From a virus, in IMG/VR virus record IMGVR_UViG_3300021170_000022, positions 1 to 58,478 of that record: a stretch of DNA of 58,478 nt, one strand, 5' to 3'. Positions within the stretch are counted from its first letter, which is position 1; every line of letters begins with the position of its first letter. A model generated the notes under the pieces. The model saw only the letters and a list, made by a program, of their open reading frames with translations, made no database searches and was not told the DNA's origin. The translations under genes and the position numbers were made by a program. Shown here one piece after another: positions 7,982 to 14,578 of the stretch.

Positions 7982-8178
7982 CTTTCCGCCTCCACTAGCT
8001 CGCGAGCCTTCTTCGCATCCGCTTCCACGCCCAGCTCGATCGTTTCAATCCCGGAGAACACGACAGCCCGATGCTCTTTCCATCTCACGTGCTTCACCTG
8101 TCCGATTAGTTCGTCCCCCACCAGCAGCGAATCCACCAGCGGCCCTACAAACCACCGCACCAGCCCGACGTCAGTCAC
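7978..8178 (-). CDS. Hypothetical 66-residue protein
   Basis: I use GTG 8178 because GTGACTGA combines this start with the stop of the upstream gene; an ATG at 8220 is possible. The product is mainly beta, with a small SH3-like or Hfq-like look (GDELIGQVKHVRWKEHRAVV, FSGIETIELGVEADAKKARE). I do not recognise the family. Its stop overlaps the tandem ATG of the next gene. Confidence 0.55.
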   Translation of the reverse strand: MTDVGLVRWFVGPLVDSLLVGDELIGQVKHVRWKEHRAVVFSGIETIELGVEADAKKARELVEAER

Positions 8179-8467
8179 GATCCCCGGCCTGCGCCCTCTT
8201 CCAGTCCCAATCCGCGGCAACTCGCTTAGGAACGTCCGGAACAGGTTCCTTCTTGTTCTGACACGTACAATCCGTCGAGCCCGTCAAAATATCAATGTCG
8301 AATGCGTCCTCGCCTAGTAGCCTAGCTAGCCTTCGACCTTCCGCTTCAGAATCGACACGCCGCGAACAACTCAGCGGTGGAAGATCCACGCGCTTCTTCA
8401 TCCATGTCAGCCGTACCTCGATCACTTGCCCCGTGTTGCCGCATCGCAAACACCGCGGTGCCGGCAT
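8171..8467 (-). CDS. Small protein with an N-terminal zinc-ribbon half and dispersed cysteines
   Basis: This 98-residue protein starts MPAPRCLRCGNTGQVIEVRL. The CxxCGNTG knuckle is typical of zinc ribbons such as the DnaJ-like cysteine-rich type. Further cysteines follow in LSCSR and TDCTCQNKK, enough for one zinc site. The C-terminal half is charged (DWDWKRAQAGDRD). Zinc binding is likely; the function is unknown. Several small zinc proteins cluster in this early operon. Confidence 0.6.
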   Translation of the reverse strand: MPAPRCLRCGNTGQVIEVRLTWMKKRVDLPPLSCSRRVDSEAEGRRLARLLGEDAFDIDILTGSTDCTCQNKKEPVPDVPKRVAADWDWKRAQAGDRD

Positions 8468-8470
8468 GAT

Positions 8471-8596
8471 TCAAAACCACCACATGTTCGCCAAAACCTT
8501 GGCAAGCCAAAGCAGCATCGCGACCGACAGAAGATAGACTCCCAGCGAGACGGCCGGCCCCATCGCCCGCCTGCCGCGCCTCGGCCGCCGAGCCAT
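8471..8596 (-). CDS. Micro membrane protein, 41 residues
   Basis: The ATG at 8596 overlaps the upstream stop (TAATG). The product has a strongly basic N-terminus (MARRPRRGRRAMG) followed by one transmembrane helix (SLGVYLLSVAMLLWLAKVL) and ends NMWWF. This is the topology of a one-pass inner-membrane peptide with its N-terminus in the cytoplasm. Phage early regions often carry such peptides, for host takeover or superinfection exclusion. The exact role is unknown. Confidence 0.6.
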   Translation of the reverse strand: MARRPRRGRRAMGPAVSLGVYLLSVAMLLWLAKVLANMWWF

Positions 8597-9024
8597 TACC
8601 GCCCTTGGAAACCCACCGCTAATTTGGAACACCATCCGTCCTCCTTTCGCAATTGCGTCTCTTTCAGCAGCGCATCCAGGTAGGTTCCTCCGTTCCACGC
8701 GCGCGCGATCTGTTCCACCGTCATGCATCGCTCCAGCTTTGCTTTCAAGTCGTTTTTCTCGGCCAATCGGCCATCCGCGAGAGTCCGGAATCGTGCGTAA
8801 CCGTTGGCGAGCCGCTGAGCGTTCCTCTGGCCCGCAAAGGCCAGGCAGCCGGGATTATTCCAGCTGACGCAGTTTTCATGCCGCGCAATCGATCGCTCGA
8901 GTCTGGCCAGAATCGCGGGCCGGATGTCGATCGCCACAGGCATGATCGCGGGCCGCGCCGGCGACAATAGCGGCGACGTCGGAATCAGCAGCGCGATCGC
9001 TAACCGGATCACCACGCGGATCAT
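8596..9024 (-). CDS. Exported protein with an NNPG-type (peptidoglycan hydrolase-like) domain
   Basis: The N-terminus is a Sec signal (MIRVVIRLAIALLIPTSPLL, then SPARPA). The mature part contains WNNPGCLAFAGQ, GYARFRTLADG and QIARAWNGGTYLDALLKETQL. This order matches a phage domain I recall as NNPGN..GyarFxsxxdGxxAL..I..WaPpxxNxTxxYi, often annotated as structural or peptidoglycan-hydrolase-like. A role in cell-wall degradation is inference, and catalytic residues cannot be assigned. The start overlaps the parB stop by one base. Position in the early operon is odd for a lysis protein. Confidence 0.6.
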   Translation of the reverse strand: MIRVVIRLAIALLIPTSPLLSPARPAIMPVAIDIRPAILARLERSIARHENCVSWNNPGCLAFAGQRNAQRLANGYARFRTLADGRLAEKNDLKAKLERCMTVEQIARAWNGGTYLDALLKETQLRKEDGWCSKLAVGFQGR

Positions 9025-10643
9025 CAGCGGCCCTTCGCTTTCTTCGGGCCCGTCTTCGCTGGCGACGCTTTCTTTTCCTTAGCCACCGCTTCGCCCTTAC
9101 GCGATTTACGCAACGACGCCTCAAACCGGCCAATCAACGGCCCCGACACCTTCTTTTTTAGCGCCGCCTGGTCGATCCCCAGCAACTTGACGGCGTCCTT
9201 GTCGATGTTGGTCCAACGCAAGCTGACAGCTGCCGCTAGAAACGCCAGGTAATCTCCAAGACGCCGGCGAGCCTTCAGGCCCGCTAACAAAGGCCCCGCA
9301 AAATCGGTGGAGTGCTTGCTCTTGATTCCCTCGACCCCCAGCGCCGCGGACAGCTCACGCTGATCGTCGTGACCCATCCTTTCGATAAGCGATTTGCCGA
9401 TGTAACGAATGAGCCGGTGCGGGTTCGCACCGTTAGTCTCCGTGATCTCCCGCAGCACCGCCCGCCTCGTCTCCATTTCGATCCGCGCATCGAGCAGTTG
9501 GCGCTTTCGTTTGAGCTGCTCGGAGGCAGACGCTTTCGGCACTACTCCGCCGCCCTGGTGCTGGCCGAGCTGCCGCCAGTGCTTCTTGCATGTCTTCGTC
9601 CGGCAGATCTCCAGCTTCTCCCCCACGCGGCCACGCCCCATCACCACCACGGCCGCCTCAACATGCTCGCAGCGATCCTTTTTGCTTACCTCGCGAAAGG
9701 CGTCTCGCCCGATCGAGCCCTTTTCGATCTCGTAATCGGTGCTCACCCGCACCACCGGCTTGCCTTCCTGTTTGCCGGTCTCGACCACACGCGCAATCAG
9801 CGCCGCGCGCTTGGCCTGATAACAGCTCGAATCTGTGCAGAAATCGCCCTTCTTAATGTCGTCGAACAGCGTAGGGTTGGATCCGGTCCGCTTGGGACAC
9901 GCGCTGCACGCTCCAGCCACCGGCAGCAGCTCGGCGTCGTCTTTCTTCCAGGGCGCCGCACTCAGATCCAGCAGAATCTCTTCGCGAACGGTTCGCTCGA
10001 GCTGTCCAACTGTGATGTCCGCGGGAACGTCAAAGTTTGGGACTCTCCCACCCTTTCCCCAACGGGTCTCGAAACACTCGCCGAACGCCTTCATCTGATC
10101 GACGCTCGATCCCAACCTGGCGATCGCCAGCGCATGCCCGATACTGATCCGGCCAGCCAGGAACGCATCTTTCACTTCTCGCGGGATCCGCACCAGCGTA
10201 AGCCGCTTGTAGACATAGCTCCGGTCTTTACCGACCCGCTCCGCGATCCATTCTGGCGTGTATTCTTTGTCGATTTTCATCAGCCGCGCATACCCTTCGG
10301 CTTCTTCCACCGGATGCACGTCCTCGCGCTGCAGATTCTCGATTAGTTGGATCTCCAGCACCTGCTCTTCCGTAAGGGTCGCCACCCGCGCTGGAATCGC
10401 CGTTAGCCCGGCCAACTTCGCCGCGCGCAAGCGGCGCGACCCCGCAATGACGCGGTAATCGTCCTTGGCCATCTCCTGGACTACTAACGGCTCGACCACG
10501 CCCAGCGGATTAGCCTTGATCGATTCACTCAGCTCATGCAGTTTCTTCGGATCGTAAGTCTTGCGCGGATTCGTCTCCGATTCGCGAATCATCGCGATCG
10601 GCAGCGCGGCTTCGTAACGAGACACTTCTGGCATAGCGTTCAT
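9024..10643 (-). CDS. Large ParB/RepB/Spo0J-domain protein
   Basis: The N-terminal ParB domain (about 10-110) shows IRESETNPRKTYDPKKLHEL, PLVVQE, YRVIAGSRRLRAAKLAGL and IQLIENLQREDVHPVEEA. A KorB-like HTH follows (EYTPEWIAERVGKDRSYVYKRLTL). The long C-terminal half carries a cysteine cluster (CSACPKRTGSN, FCTDSSCYQAKR) and a Lys-rich tail. At 539 residues it is nearly twice a chromosomal ParB. Similar extended forms occur in phages and plasmids and may act in partition, gene regulation or as nucleases. No parA is present, so classical partition is doubtful. Confidence 0.9.
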   Translation of the reverse strand: MNAMPEVSRYEAALPIAMIRESETNPRKTYDPKKLHELSESIKANPLGVVEPLVVQEMAKDDYRVIAGSRRLRAAKLAGLTAIPARVATLTEEQVLEIQLIENLQREDVHPVEEAEGYARLMKIDKEYTPEWIAERVGKDRSYVYKRLTLVRIPREVKDAFLAGRISIGHALAIARLGSSVDQMKAFGECFETRWGKGGRVPNFDVPADITVGQLERTVREEILLDLSAAPWKKDDAELLPVAGACSACPKRTGSNPTLFDDIKKGDFCTDSSCYQAKRAALIARVVETGKQEGKPVVRVSTDYEIEKGSIGRDAFREVSKKDRCEHVEAAVVVMGRGRVGEKLEICRTKTCKKHWRQLGQHQGGGVVPKASASEQLKRKRQLLDARIEMETRRAVLREITETNGANPHRLIRYIGKSLIERMGHDDQRELSAALGVEGIKSKHSTDFAGPLLAGLKARRRLGDYLAFLAAAVSLRWTNIDKDAVKLLGIDQAALKKKVSGPLIGRFEASLRKSRKGEAVAKEKKASPAKTGPKKAKGR

Positions 10644-10678
10644 AAAATGGATCCACTCTGTAAAAAAAATAAACGGCG

Positions 10679-10978
10679 CTATTCGCGCACTCGCTCGCGG
10701 ACCGCCCGGTCGCGATTCCCGCGCGACTCCCGAGGATCGGGACGCGATTCCTGAACATTCAGCTTGCGGCCCATGAACTCTTTCTGGTCCAGCTCGCGGA
10801 CGGCGCGCATTCCATCCGACGCCGAATCGATCTCGACGAAGGCGAATCCGCGTGATCTTCCGGAATCCTTGTCCGTGATCACTTTCACCGAGTTGGGGCT
10901 GAACCCCGCCATCTCGAAAAAGGCATCGAGATCCTCATCCTTGGCGTCATAGTTCACGTTCGAAATAAACAATTTCAC
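10679..10978 (-). CDS. RRM-domain RNA-binding protein
   Basis: This 99-residue protein is a single RNA recognition motif with a basic tail. RNP2 is LFISNV at 3-8 and RNP1 is RGFAFVEI at 43-50, both with the aromatic residues that stack on RNA bases. The tail (about 78-99) is rich in Arg and Glu. The layout equals the bacterial Rbp-type RRM proteins of cyanobacteria and other bacteria. It overlaps the upstream membrane-protein gene by 4 bases. RRMs are uncommon in phages; it may stabilise or silence phage or host transcripts. Confidence 0.92.
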   Translation of the reverse strand: MKLFISNVNYDAKDEDLDAFFEMAGFSPNSVKVITDKDSGRSRGFAFVEIDSASDGMRAVRELDQKEFMGRKLNVQESRPDPRESRGNRDRAVRERVRE

Positions 10979-11250
10979 TGGCCCGCTCCTTTGAATTTGA
11001 AAATGCGGCGCGCGCGGCGAACACCGCCCCTAAAAAGACGAATGCCATTTTCCAAGAAATGGCCCGCACGCGCCGCGAACGCCGGCCAGCTCAGGTTGGG
11101 AAGGAAACCGGCGGATAATTCTTCGTCGCGCCACGCCAGCAGCACCAGCCACATCAGCACCAGCGTAATCGCCATGAAGGCTACGCGCGCAATCACCGCG
11201 AGGATGAACATGACGTCCTCCAGCGCCGCGGCGTCGAGTAGCCAGGTCAT
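10975..11250 (-). CDS. Small membrane protein
   Basis: This 91-residue protein has one long or two short membrane helices at about 12-42 (LEDVMFILAVIARVAFMAIT, LVLMWLVLLAW). An amphipathic, basic C-terminus follows (RLFRGGVRRARRIFKFKGAGQ). It shares a 4-bp overlap with the genes on both sides. No family is recognised. A cytoplasmic-membrane protein with a basic cytosolic tail is the safe reading. Confidence 0.65.
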   Translation of the reverse strand: MTWLLDAAALEDVMFILAVIARVAFMAITLVLMWLVLLAWRDEELSAGFLPNLSWPAFAARAGHFLENGIRLFRGGVRRARRIFKFKGAGQ

Positions 11251-12047
11251 GCCGCGGCCTGGCCCTCAATGAGACGGTCGAGGAGAGCAAATCCAGAATC
11301 GATCGAAGCTGCCTTGAGCGGCGCAATTCGTTCCCTGATCGTAGCTTTCAGTTCCTCTACCGTTGCTCCTTTGTTTTTCGCAGACGCGTTCGACGCGGCG
11401 ACCGCGGCGAACGCGTCGACCGCGGCGAACGCGGCGAACGCGGCGAACGCGGCGACCGCGGCGAACGCGTCGACCGCGGCGAACGCGTCGACCGCGGCGA
11501 ACGCGGCGAACGCGTCGAACGCGGCGAACGCGTCGACCGCGGCGAACGCGGCGAACGCGTCGAACGCGGCAGGAGGCAGCTTGGCACAATAAGCGGACCT
11601 GGCTGCGAGCGTAGCCTTCTTCGCATTAGCGAAGAGCGGCCGCGCCGAAGCCAGGTCCTTTGTGGTTTTTATTGGCGCTATCTCGCGCAGAATGCGAGCG
11701 TGCTCCTTTAGCTCTTGCACTTGATCGAGCCAGAAGGGCGTTCCCTCGCGGACTAGCCAATCCGCAGCCAAGTAACAACGGGCCTTACTTTTGCCGTCAT
11801 TCGCGGTATTCAGCAACCGCGCCAGATAGGGCTTGAGACGTTGCCGATTCTCATCGTCCAGCCGGTCATTAAACGGGCTGACAAATCTCCGCAGAACCGG
11901 ACACACACAAACAGGATTGGCCGTGTGCTTTTCGCCCGCTAGCCATGCCGCCGCCTCGAGCGCGCATATGCCCTCGTCGCGGCTTCGATGCGTACCGCGA
12001 AGCAGAATGATCTTCTCGATATCTGGAATAGCCACAGCCGATGTCAT
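11247..12047 (-). CDS. Ala-rich tandem-repeat protein with a conserved N-terminal domain
   Basis: The 266-residue product starts at ATG 12047, with AGGAGG before it. Residues about 10-115 (EGICALEAAAWLAGEKHTAN, CVCPVLRRFVSPFNDRL, ARCYLAADWLVREGTPFWL) match a conserved domain I recall from phage and actinobacterial hypothetical proteins. That family characteristically carries long Ala-rich A-A-x-x repeats. Here the repeats (about residues 160-221) are built from DAFAAF/AAV units. The closing 40 residues (ATVEELKATIRERIAPLKAA) are helical. The function of the family is unknown. The repeat tract should be length-variable. Confidence 0.8.
   Translation of the reverse strand: MTSAVAIPDIEKIILLRGTHRSRDEGICALEAAAWLAGEKHTANPVCVCPVLRRFVSPFNDRLDDENRQRLKPYLARLLNTANDGKSKARCYLAADWLVREGTPFWLDQVQELKEHARILREIAPIKTTKDLASARPLFANAKKATLAARSAYCAKLPPAAFDAFAAFAAVDAFAAFDAFAAFAAVDAFAAVDAFAAVAAFAAFAAFAAVDAFAAVAASNASAKNKGATVEELKATIRERIAPLKAASIDSGFALLDRLIEGQAAA
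11386..11570. repeat. In-frame 9/18-bp tandem repeat tract
   Basis: About 185 bp of the Ala-rich gene consist of near-perfect units such as GCGAACGCG and GCGTCGACCGCG, repeated many times. They encode AAF, AAV and DAF steps. All units are multiples of 9 bp in the same frame, so copy-number slippage would change protein length without breaking the frame. The tract is very G+C rich compared with its surroundings. Confidence 0.9.
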
Positions 12048-12067
12048 AGGTTTCTTCGCCCTCCTGC

Positions 12068-12481
12068 CTATGCTGCCTGCGCCACCACATTGAAACGCAT
12101 GACGAATTGGTTGTCGCCCGAGGTCAGTTCCGCCGGCACGCTCGTCGCGCCGTCGTCGATGCTCTTGCATGCCGATAACAGCTCATCGAACTGACCGCGC
12201 CATGCCGTCAGTTGCTGAGAGTCCCCGTGCTGCTCATTCTCTGTCCCGTCCTGCGGACCGAGCTTTGTGAAGAAATGCCGCATCCCAGCAGCATCCAGAA
12301 TGTCGATCTGTTTGTTATCGTCCGAGCCAATGAAATCCGCCGCGGCTTTTTTCTGCGCAGCCAGGTTCTCATCGTCGGTTCCATCCTGCGGAGCCGCCGC
12401 GATCGCGGCATCGTAGCCCCTCAGCACGGAAAGCAAATCATTGAAATTCGACCGCGTTACGGTCATCGAATCTTCAGTCAC
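12068..12481 (-). CDS. Hypothetical acidic protein, 137 residues
   Basis: I do not recognise this protein. It starts at GTG 12481, with AAGGAG five bases before it. The sequence is acidic and probably helical, with two APQDGT/GPQDGT turns (AAPQDGTDDENLAAQKKAAA and TKLGPQDGTENEQ). It ends in a beta-like stretch (DNQFVMRFNVVAQAA). It lies between ssb and the Ala-repeat gene in the early operon and may be a replication accessory protein, by position only. Confidence 0.65.
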   Translation of the reverse strand: MTEDSMTVTRSNFNDLLSVLRGYDAAIAAAPQDGTDDENLAAQKKAAADFIGSDDNKQIDILDAAGMRHFFTKLGPQDGTENEQHGDSQQLTAWRGQFDELLSACKSIDDGATSVPAELTSGDNQFVMRFNVVAQAA

Positions 12482-12523
12482 ATCGTCTCCTTGAAAATTA
12501 AGAACAAAAATCTCAGAACGGTT

Positions 12524-12952
12524 TTAGAACGGAACGTCCTCGTCGCTGATCCCGCCCTTCGGCACCTTTGCGCTTGCCCTTTGCGCATCGGAACCTTCGC
12601 TGCCAGCCGGTGAATTCTGCCCAGGCTGACCGCCCAGCAGCAGTACCTCGTCCGCGATCACTTCCGTCACCCACGCCTTCGCGTCGTCCTTTTCGTAGCT
12701 CCGGGTCTGCAGCCGGCCCTCGACGTACACCTGCTTGCCCTTGGTCAGATACGGCCCAAGCTTTTCGCTACGCCACAGCACCACATTGGTCCACTCTGTC
12801 GCTTCTTTCCATTCCCCGCTCGCCTGATCTTTCCAGCGCCGGTTCGTTGCCACCGAAAACTTAGTGACCGCAACCTGCGAGGCCGTGAACGCCGTTTCCG
12901 CATCGCGCCCTAGGTGGCCGATCAGGATCACTTTGTTGACGCTGCGAGCCAC
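12524..12952 (-). CDS. ssb: Single-stranded DNA-binding protein
   Basis: This 142-residue protein is a classical OB-fold SSB. It opens MARSVNKVILIGHLGRDAET and continues FSVATNRRWKD, WTNVVLWRSEKLGPYLTKG and QVYVEGRLQTRSYEKDD. It then has a short flexible linker and the acidic tip GISDEDVPF. The tip is the docking site for replication and repair proteins, so it probably recruits either host or phage enzymes. It protects single strands during replication started by the primase-helicase. Confidence 0.97.
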   Translation of the reverse strand: MARSVNKVILIGHLGRDAETAFTASQVAVTKFSVATNRRWKDQASGEWKEATEWTNVVLWRSEKLGPYLTKGKQVYVEGRLQTRSYEKDDAKAWVTEVIADEVLLLGGQPGQNSPAGSEGSDAQRASAKVPKGGISDEDVPF

Positions 12953-12955
12953 CGT

Positions 12956-13150
12956 TTATGCCGCCTTCCCGATCGTGTCTAGCCAATCGATCACGCAGTA
13001 CGCTTCCTCGCGCGTCAGCTCGGCCAGTTCGGTCCGCTCGAAGTTGGCCAAAATGTAGTCCTTGACCGTGACCTCTGACGTCCGGCTGCTCGCCTGCAAG
13101 ATCGCAATGCAGCGCAACTGGTCTGCCGTGGCCAGTGCCAGCTTGGTCAC
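12956..13150 (-). CDS. Small protein with an LTxEEAxxxIDWL domain
   Basis: The start is GTG 13150, which overlaps the stop of the upstream micro-protein as GTGA. The 64-residue product reads MTKLALATADQLRCIAILQA, then TVKDYILANFERTELAELTR, then EEAYCVIDWLDTIGK. I recall this layout from a helical module at the C-terminus of phage recombination and SSB-annealing proteins, where LTxxEASxLIdxL is the closing helix. Here it stands alone. The gene at 13251-13448 carries a similar ending. A protein-interaction adaptor for replication or recombination is a reasonable guess. Confidence 0.65.
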   Translation of the reverse strand: MTKLALATADQLRCIAILQASSRTSEVTVKDYILANFERTELAELTREEAYCVIDWLDTIGKAA

Positions 13151-13257
13151 GCCGCCGCCCTCAACGCCAGACAGCAAGCCGTTCCAACTCCGGCCATGAA
13201 AATCGCCACCGCTGCGCACACTACCATCAGCGTCCGATTCCGCGGATCGCTCAACAT
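13147..13257 (-). CDS. Micro membrane protein, 36 residues
   Basis: The ATG at 13257 overlaps the upstream stop (ATGTTGA) and the stop overlaps the next GTG (GTGA). The product is MLSDPRNRTL followed by a hydrophobic run (MVVCAAVAIFMAGVGTACCL) and ALRAAA. One membrane helix is clear. Linkage by overlapping start and stop codons on both sides is the main reason to call this a gene. The function is unknown. Confidence 0.55.
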   Translation of the reverse strand: MLSDPRNRTLMVVCAAVAIFMAGVGTACCLALRAAA

Positions 13258-13448
13258 TTGTTTTCTCCCTTATCGCGGTTCAGTGCCGTGAGCGCCTTGA
13301 TGATGCGGTCCGCTTCCTCGCCGGTCAAATCCGTGATCTTTTCAATCGGACGCCGCACCGTCTCGCGAGCCATGCGCAGGATCTCTTCGCCAGGCACGTC
13401 CAGACTGACCGCCAGCTGCTCGATCGCTTTGAATTGCTCGACGGTCAC
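13251..13448 (-). CDS. Small protein with an LTGEEADRIIKAL module
   Basis: This 65-residue helical protein reads MTVEQFKAIEQLAVSLDVPG, then EEILRMARETVRRPIEKITD, then LTGEEADRIIKALTALNRDK. The last helix resembles that of the product at 12956-13150, suggesting two diverged copies of the same interaction module. It overlaps the upstream gene by 4 bases. It may act as an adaptor in the recombination/replication set with SSB. Confidence 0.65.
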   Translation of the reverse strand: MTVEQFKAIEQLAVSLDVPGEEILRMARETVRRPIEKITDLTGEEADRIIKALTALNRDKGENKC

Positions 13449-13723
13449 GCGGCCTTCCTCTCCAGGCGATCCACTAGAAGACCGACAACCTCGCGAACGG
13501 TCACGCCATGATTACGCGCAATCCGGCGCACGTCGCGCGTCCTGATCACCTGCCGGATGACCAGCTCGGCGCGGCATTCCAAAAGCCTGCCGGCCGGGCG
13601 ACTGCCGCTGGCAAGTGGCGCAGATGGAGGAGGTTGCGGCTCCGGTGCATTGCTCTTAGCCGGGAAATCCAGCACCCTGTTTGAGATGATAGGCTTGCGA
13701 TCAACTAAATCCTTACGCGGCAT
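13445..13723 (-). CDS. HTH-containing small protein
   Basis: I choose ATG 13723, which overlaps the end of the RHH-like gene (AATGCCGCGTAA). The 92-residue product has a Pro-rich linker (APEPQPPPSAPLASGSRPAG). It then has a C-terminal helix-turn-helix: VIRTRDVRRIARNHGVTVRE followed by VVGLLVDRLER. A small DNA-binding regulator is likely. It shares a 4-bp overlap with the next gene. Confidence 0.6.
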   Translation of the reverse strand: MPRKDLVDRKPIISNRVLDFPAKSNAPEPQPPPSAPLASGSRPAGRLLECRAELVIRQVIRTRDVRRIARNHGVTVREVVGLLVDRLERKAA

Positions 13724-13910
13724 TCGATCTCTCCGAATCCGTCGGTGTGGATGGCTTAGGTCCAAGGAACGCCCCGAGAGCCTCCTCAACCACGGAGCCC
13801 ATGTCCTTTCCGAGCCGGGCCGCTTCCGCCTTCAGGTGACGCCGCAGGGAGTCGCGTACTGTCACCGCCAGCATCACCTGTTTCTCTTGTACCTGTGGTA
13901 TCTTTCGCAT
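13713..13910 (-). CDS. Ribbon-helix-helix-like regulator, first gene of the early operon
   Basis: The 65-residue product has a short beta strand (EKQVMLAVTVRDSLRRHLKA) followed by helices (EAARLGKDMGSVVEEALGAF), the size and pattern of an Arc/CopG repressor. It is the first gene after the early promoter and lies a few bases from a perfect palindrome, so autoregulation is plausible. A divergent small gene with a similar strand-helix-helix start lies across the same gap. Confidence 0.65.
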   Translation of the reverse strand: MRKIPQVQEKQVMLAVTVRDSLRRHLKAEAARLGKDMGSVVEEALGAFLGPKPSTPTDSERSNAA

Positions 13911-13918
13911 TGGTTCAA

Positions 13919-13928
13919 TCGGTACCGA
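13919..13928. promoter_or_regulatory. Palindrome TCGGTACCGA at the early transcription start
   Basis: TCGGTACCGA is a perfect 10-bp palindrome. It lies just downstream of the -10 element of the early promoter and just before the first ATG. A second short palindrome, GTAGCTAC, sits inside the promoter spacer at 13942-13949. Either could be the operator of the RHH-like proteins encoded on each side. Confidence 0.4.
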
Positions 13929-13933
13929 AAAGG

Positions 13934-13962
13934 ATTATTGCGTAGCTACATCACTATGTCAA
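13934..13962 (-). promoter_or_regulatory. Sigma70-like early promoter
   Basis: On the minus strand TTGACA (13962-13957) and AATAAT (13939-13934) are separated by exactly 17 bases. This is a perfect -35 and a five-of-six -10 hexamer. Transcription would start near 13927 and enter the early operon at 13910. It is the best promoter sequence I see in the window and the natural main early promoter. Confidence 0.75.
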
Positions 13963-13996
13963 TACGTTGGGATGTAATAACGCCGCTAAGTATCTG

Positions 13997-14353
13997 ATGC
14001 CACGGCAGAAAAAAATATTCGGAGAGGTCGTTCGCACCACCGCCCTAATCCCCAAAGACTTGTACGGATACTTTTTCGAGGGCAGAAAAGAACATGTAGC
14101 CTCCACAATCAACGAAGCATTGGCCACTCTGAGAGCTGCCCGACAAGCCAAATCAGGACACAAACCGACTCCCCAGCCGATCTCGACCAACGAGCCGGAC
14201 CGCTGGCATCGGATGCTGTCGGCCATCCTGGCGTCCGGTGACACGGAGGTCATTCAGGCAATTCAGCAGAATCTCAAGGCTTTTTCACGCGTCTCGCAAC
14301 TTTTCTCCCCGAAACCGACAAGGAAGGAACGAGCCGTGGAGCGGGGGGGCTAA
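13997..14353 (+). CDS. Divergent small regulator-like protein
   Basis: I use ATG 13997, giving 118 residues beginning MPRQKKIFGEVVRTTALIPK. The first 50 residues (strand RTTALIPKDLYGYFFEGRKE, then HVASTINEALATLRAARQ) have the pattern of a ribbon-helix-helix protein. The tail is longer and helical (RMLSAILASGDTEVIQAIQQ). It is transcribed away from the early operon across an 86-bp gap that holds the early promoter. With the RHH-like gene opposite, it could form a lysis/lysogeny or early-control switch; no CI-like repressor was seen. Confidence 0.55.
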   Translation: MPRQKKIFGEVVRTTALIPKDLYGYFFEGRKEHVASTINEALATLRAARQAKSGHKPTPQPISTNEPDRWHRMLSAILASGDTEVIQAIQQNLKAFSRVSQLFSPKPTRKERAVERGG

Positions 14354-14528
14354 CCAAGTGATTGAAGCAATCCACACAGAGCACGCGGGGCCGCCCAGCA
14401 GACAGCAGCACATAGAGGTTCATCAGCACCAATTGGCGTCCTCCGATCTTTCTTTCCAGGACTGGAATCTCCGACGCACACTCGGAACAAGGACCTATCA
14501 GGGCCAGCACCCGCTGATGATGCACCAA
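14274..14528 (-). CDS. Possible zinc-binding small protein
   Basis: This frame contains two well-spaced CxxC pairs: GPCSECASEIPVLERKIGGR and RPRVLCVDCFNHL. The stretch between them is natural-looking (QLVLMNLYVLLSAG). Two CxxC knuckles about 35 residues apart fit a treble-clef or ribbon zinc fold. The start is unclear (TTG 14528 or upstream), and the end overlaps the 3' part of the plus-strand gene by about 80 bases. I list it because the protein looks more real than the plus-strand reading of the same bases. Confidence 0.35.
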   Translation of the reverse strand: MVHHQRVLALIGPCSECASEIPVLERKIGGRQLVLMNLYVLLSAGRPRVLCVDCFNHLVSPPAPRLVPSLSVSGRKVARRVKKP

Positions 14529-14578
14529 CTTTCACAGCCGATCAATGGGCGATTTCACCTATTTGCCACGAGGTTTTC

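Noticed and set aside
9312-10346. Plus-strand ORF of 344 codons opposite the ParB-like gene
   Set aside because: The minus frame is a clear ParB domain; the plus-strand product is an Arg/Leu/His-rich shadow.
9024-10643. Plasmid-like partition system
   Set aside because: No ParA ATPase gene is found, and the classical parS sequence was not seen; a regulatory or other role is more likely.
10644-10678. Possible intrinsic terminator (GCGC stem plus T tract) between the RRM and ParB-like genes
   Set aside because: The stem has only four base pairs and the operon continues directly, so a strong stop is unlikely.
11386-11570. CRISPR-like repeat array
   Set aside because: Units are 9/18 bp, directly adjacent, without unique spacers, and are coding.
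11266-11626. Alternative frames of the Ala-repeat tract giving RRVRRG and SPRSTR repeats
   Set aside because: All frames of a short repeat stay open; only the Ala frame joins a conserved N-terminal domain and has a Shine-Dalgarno start.
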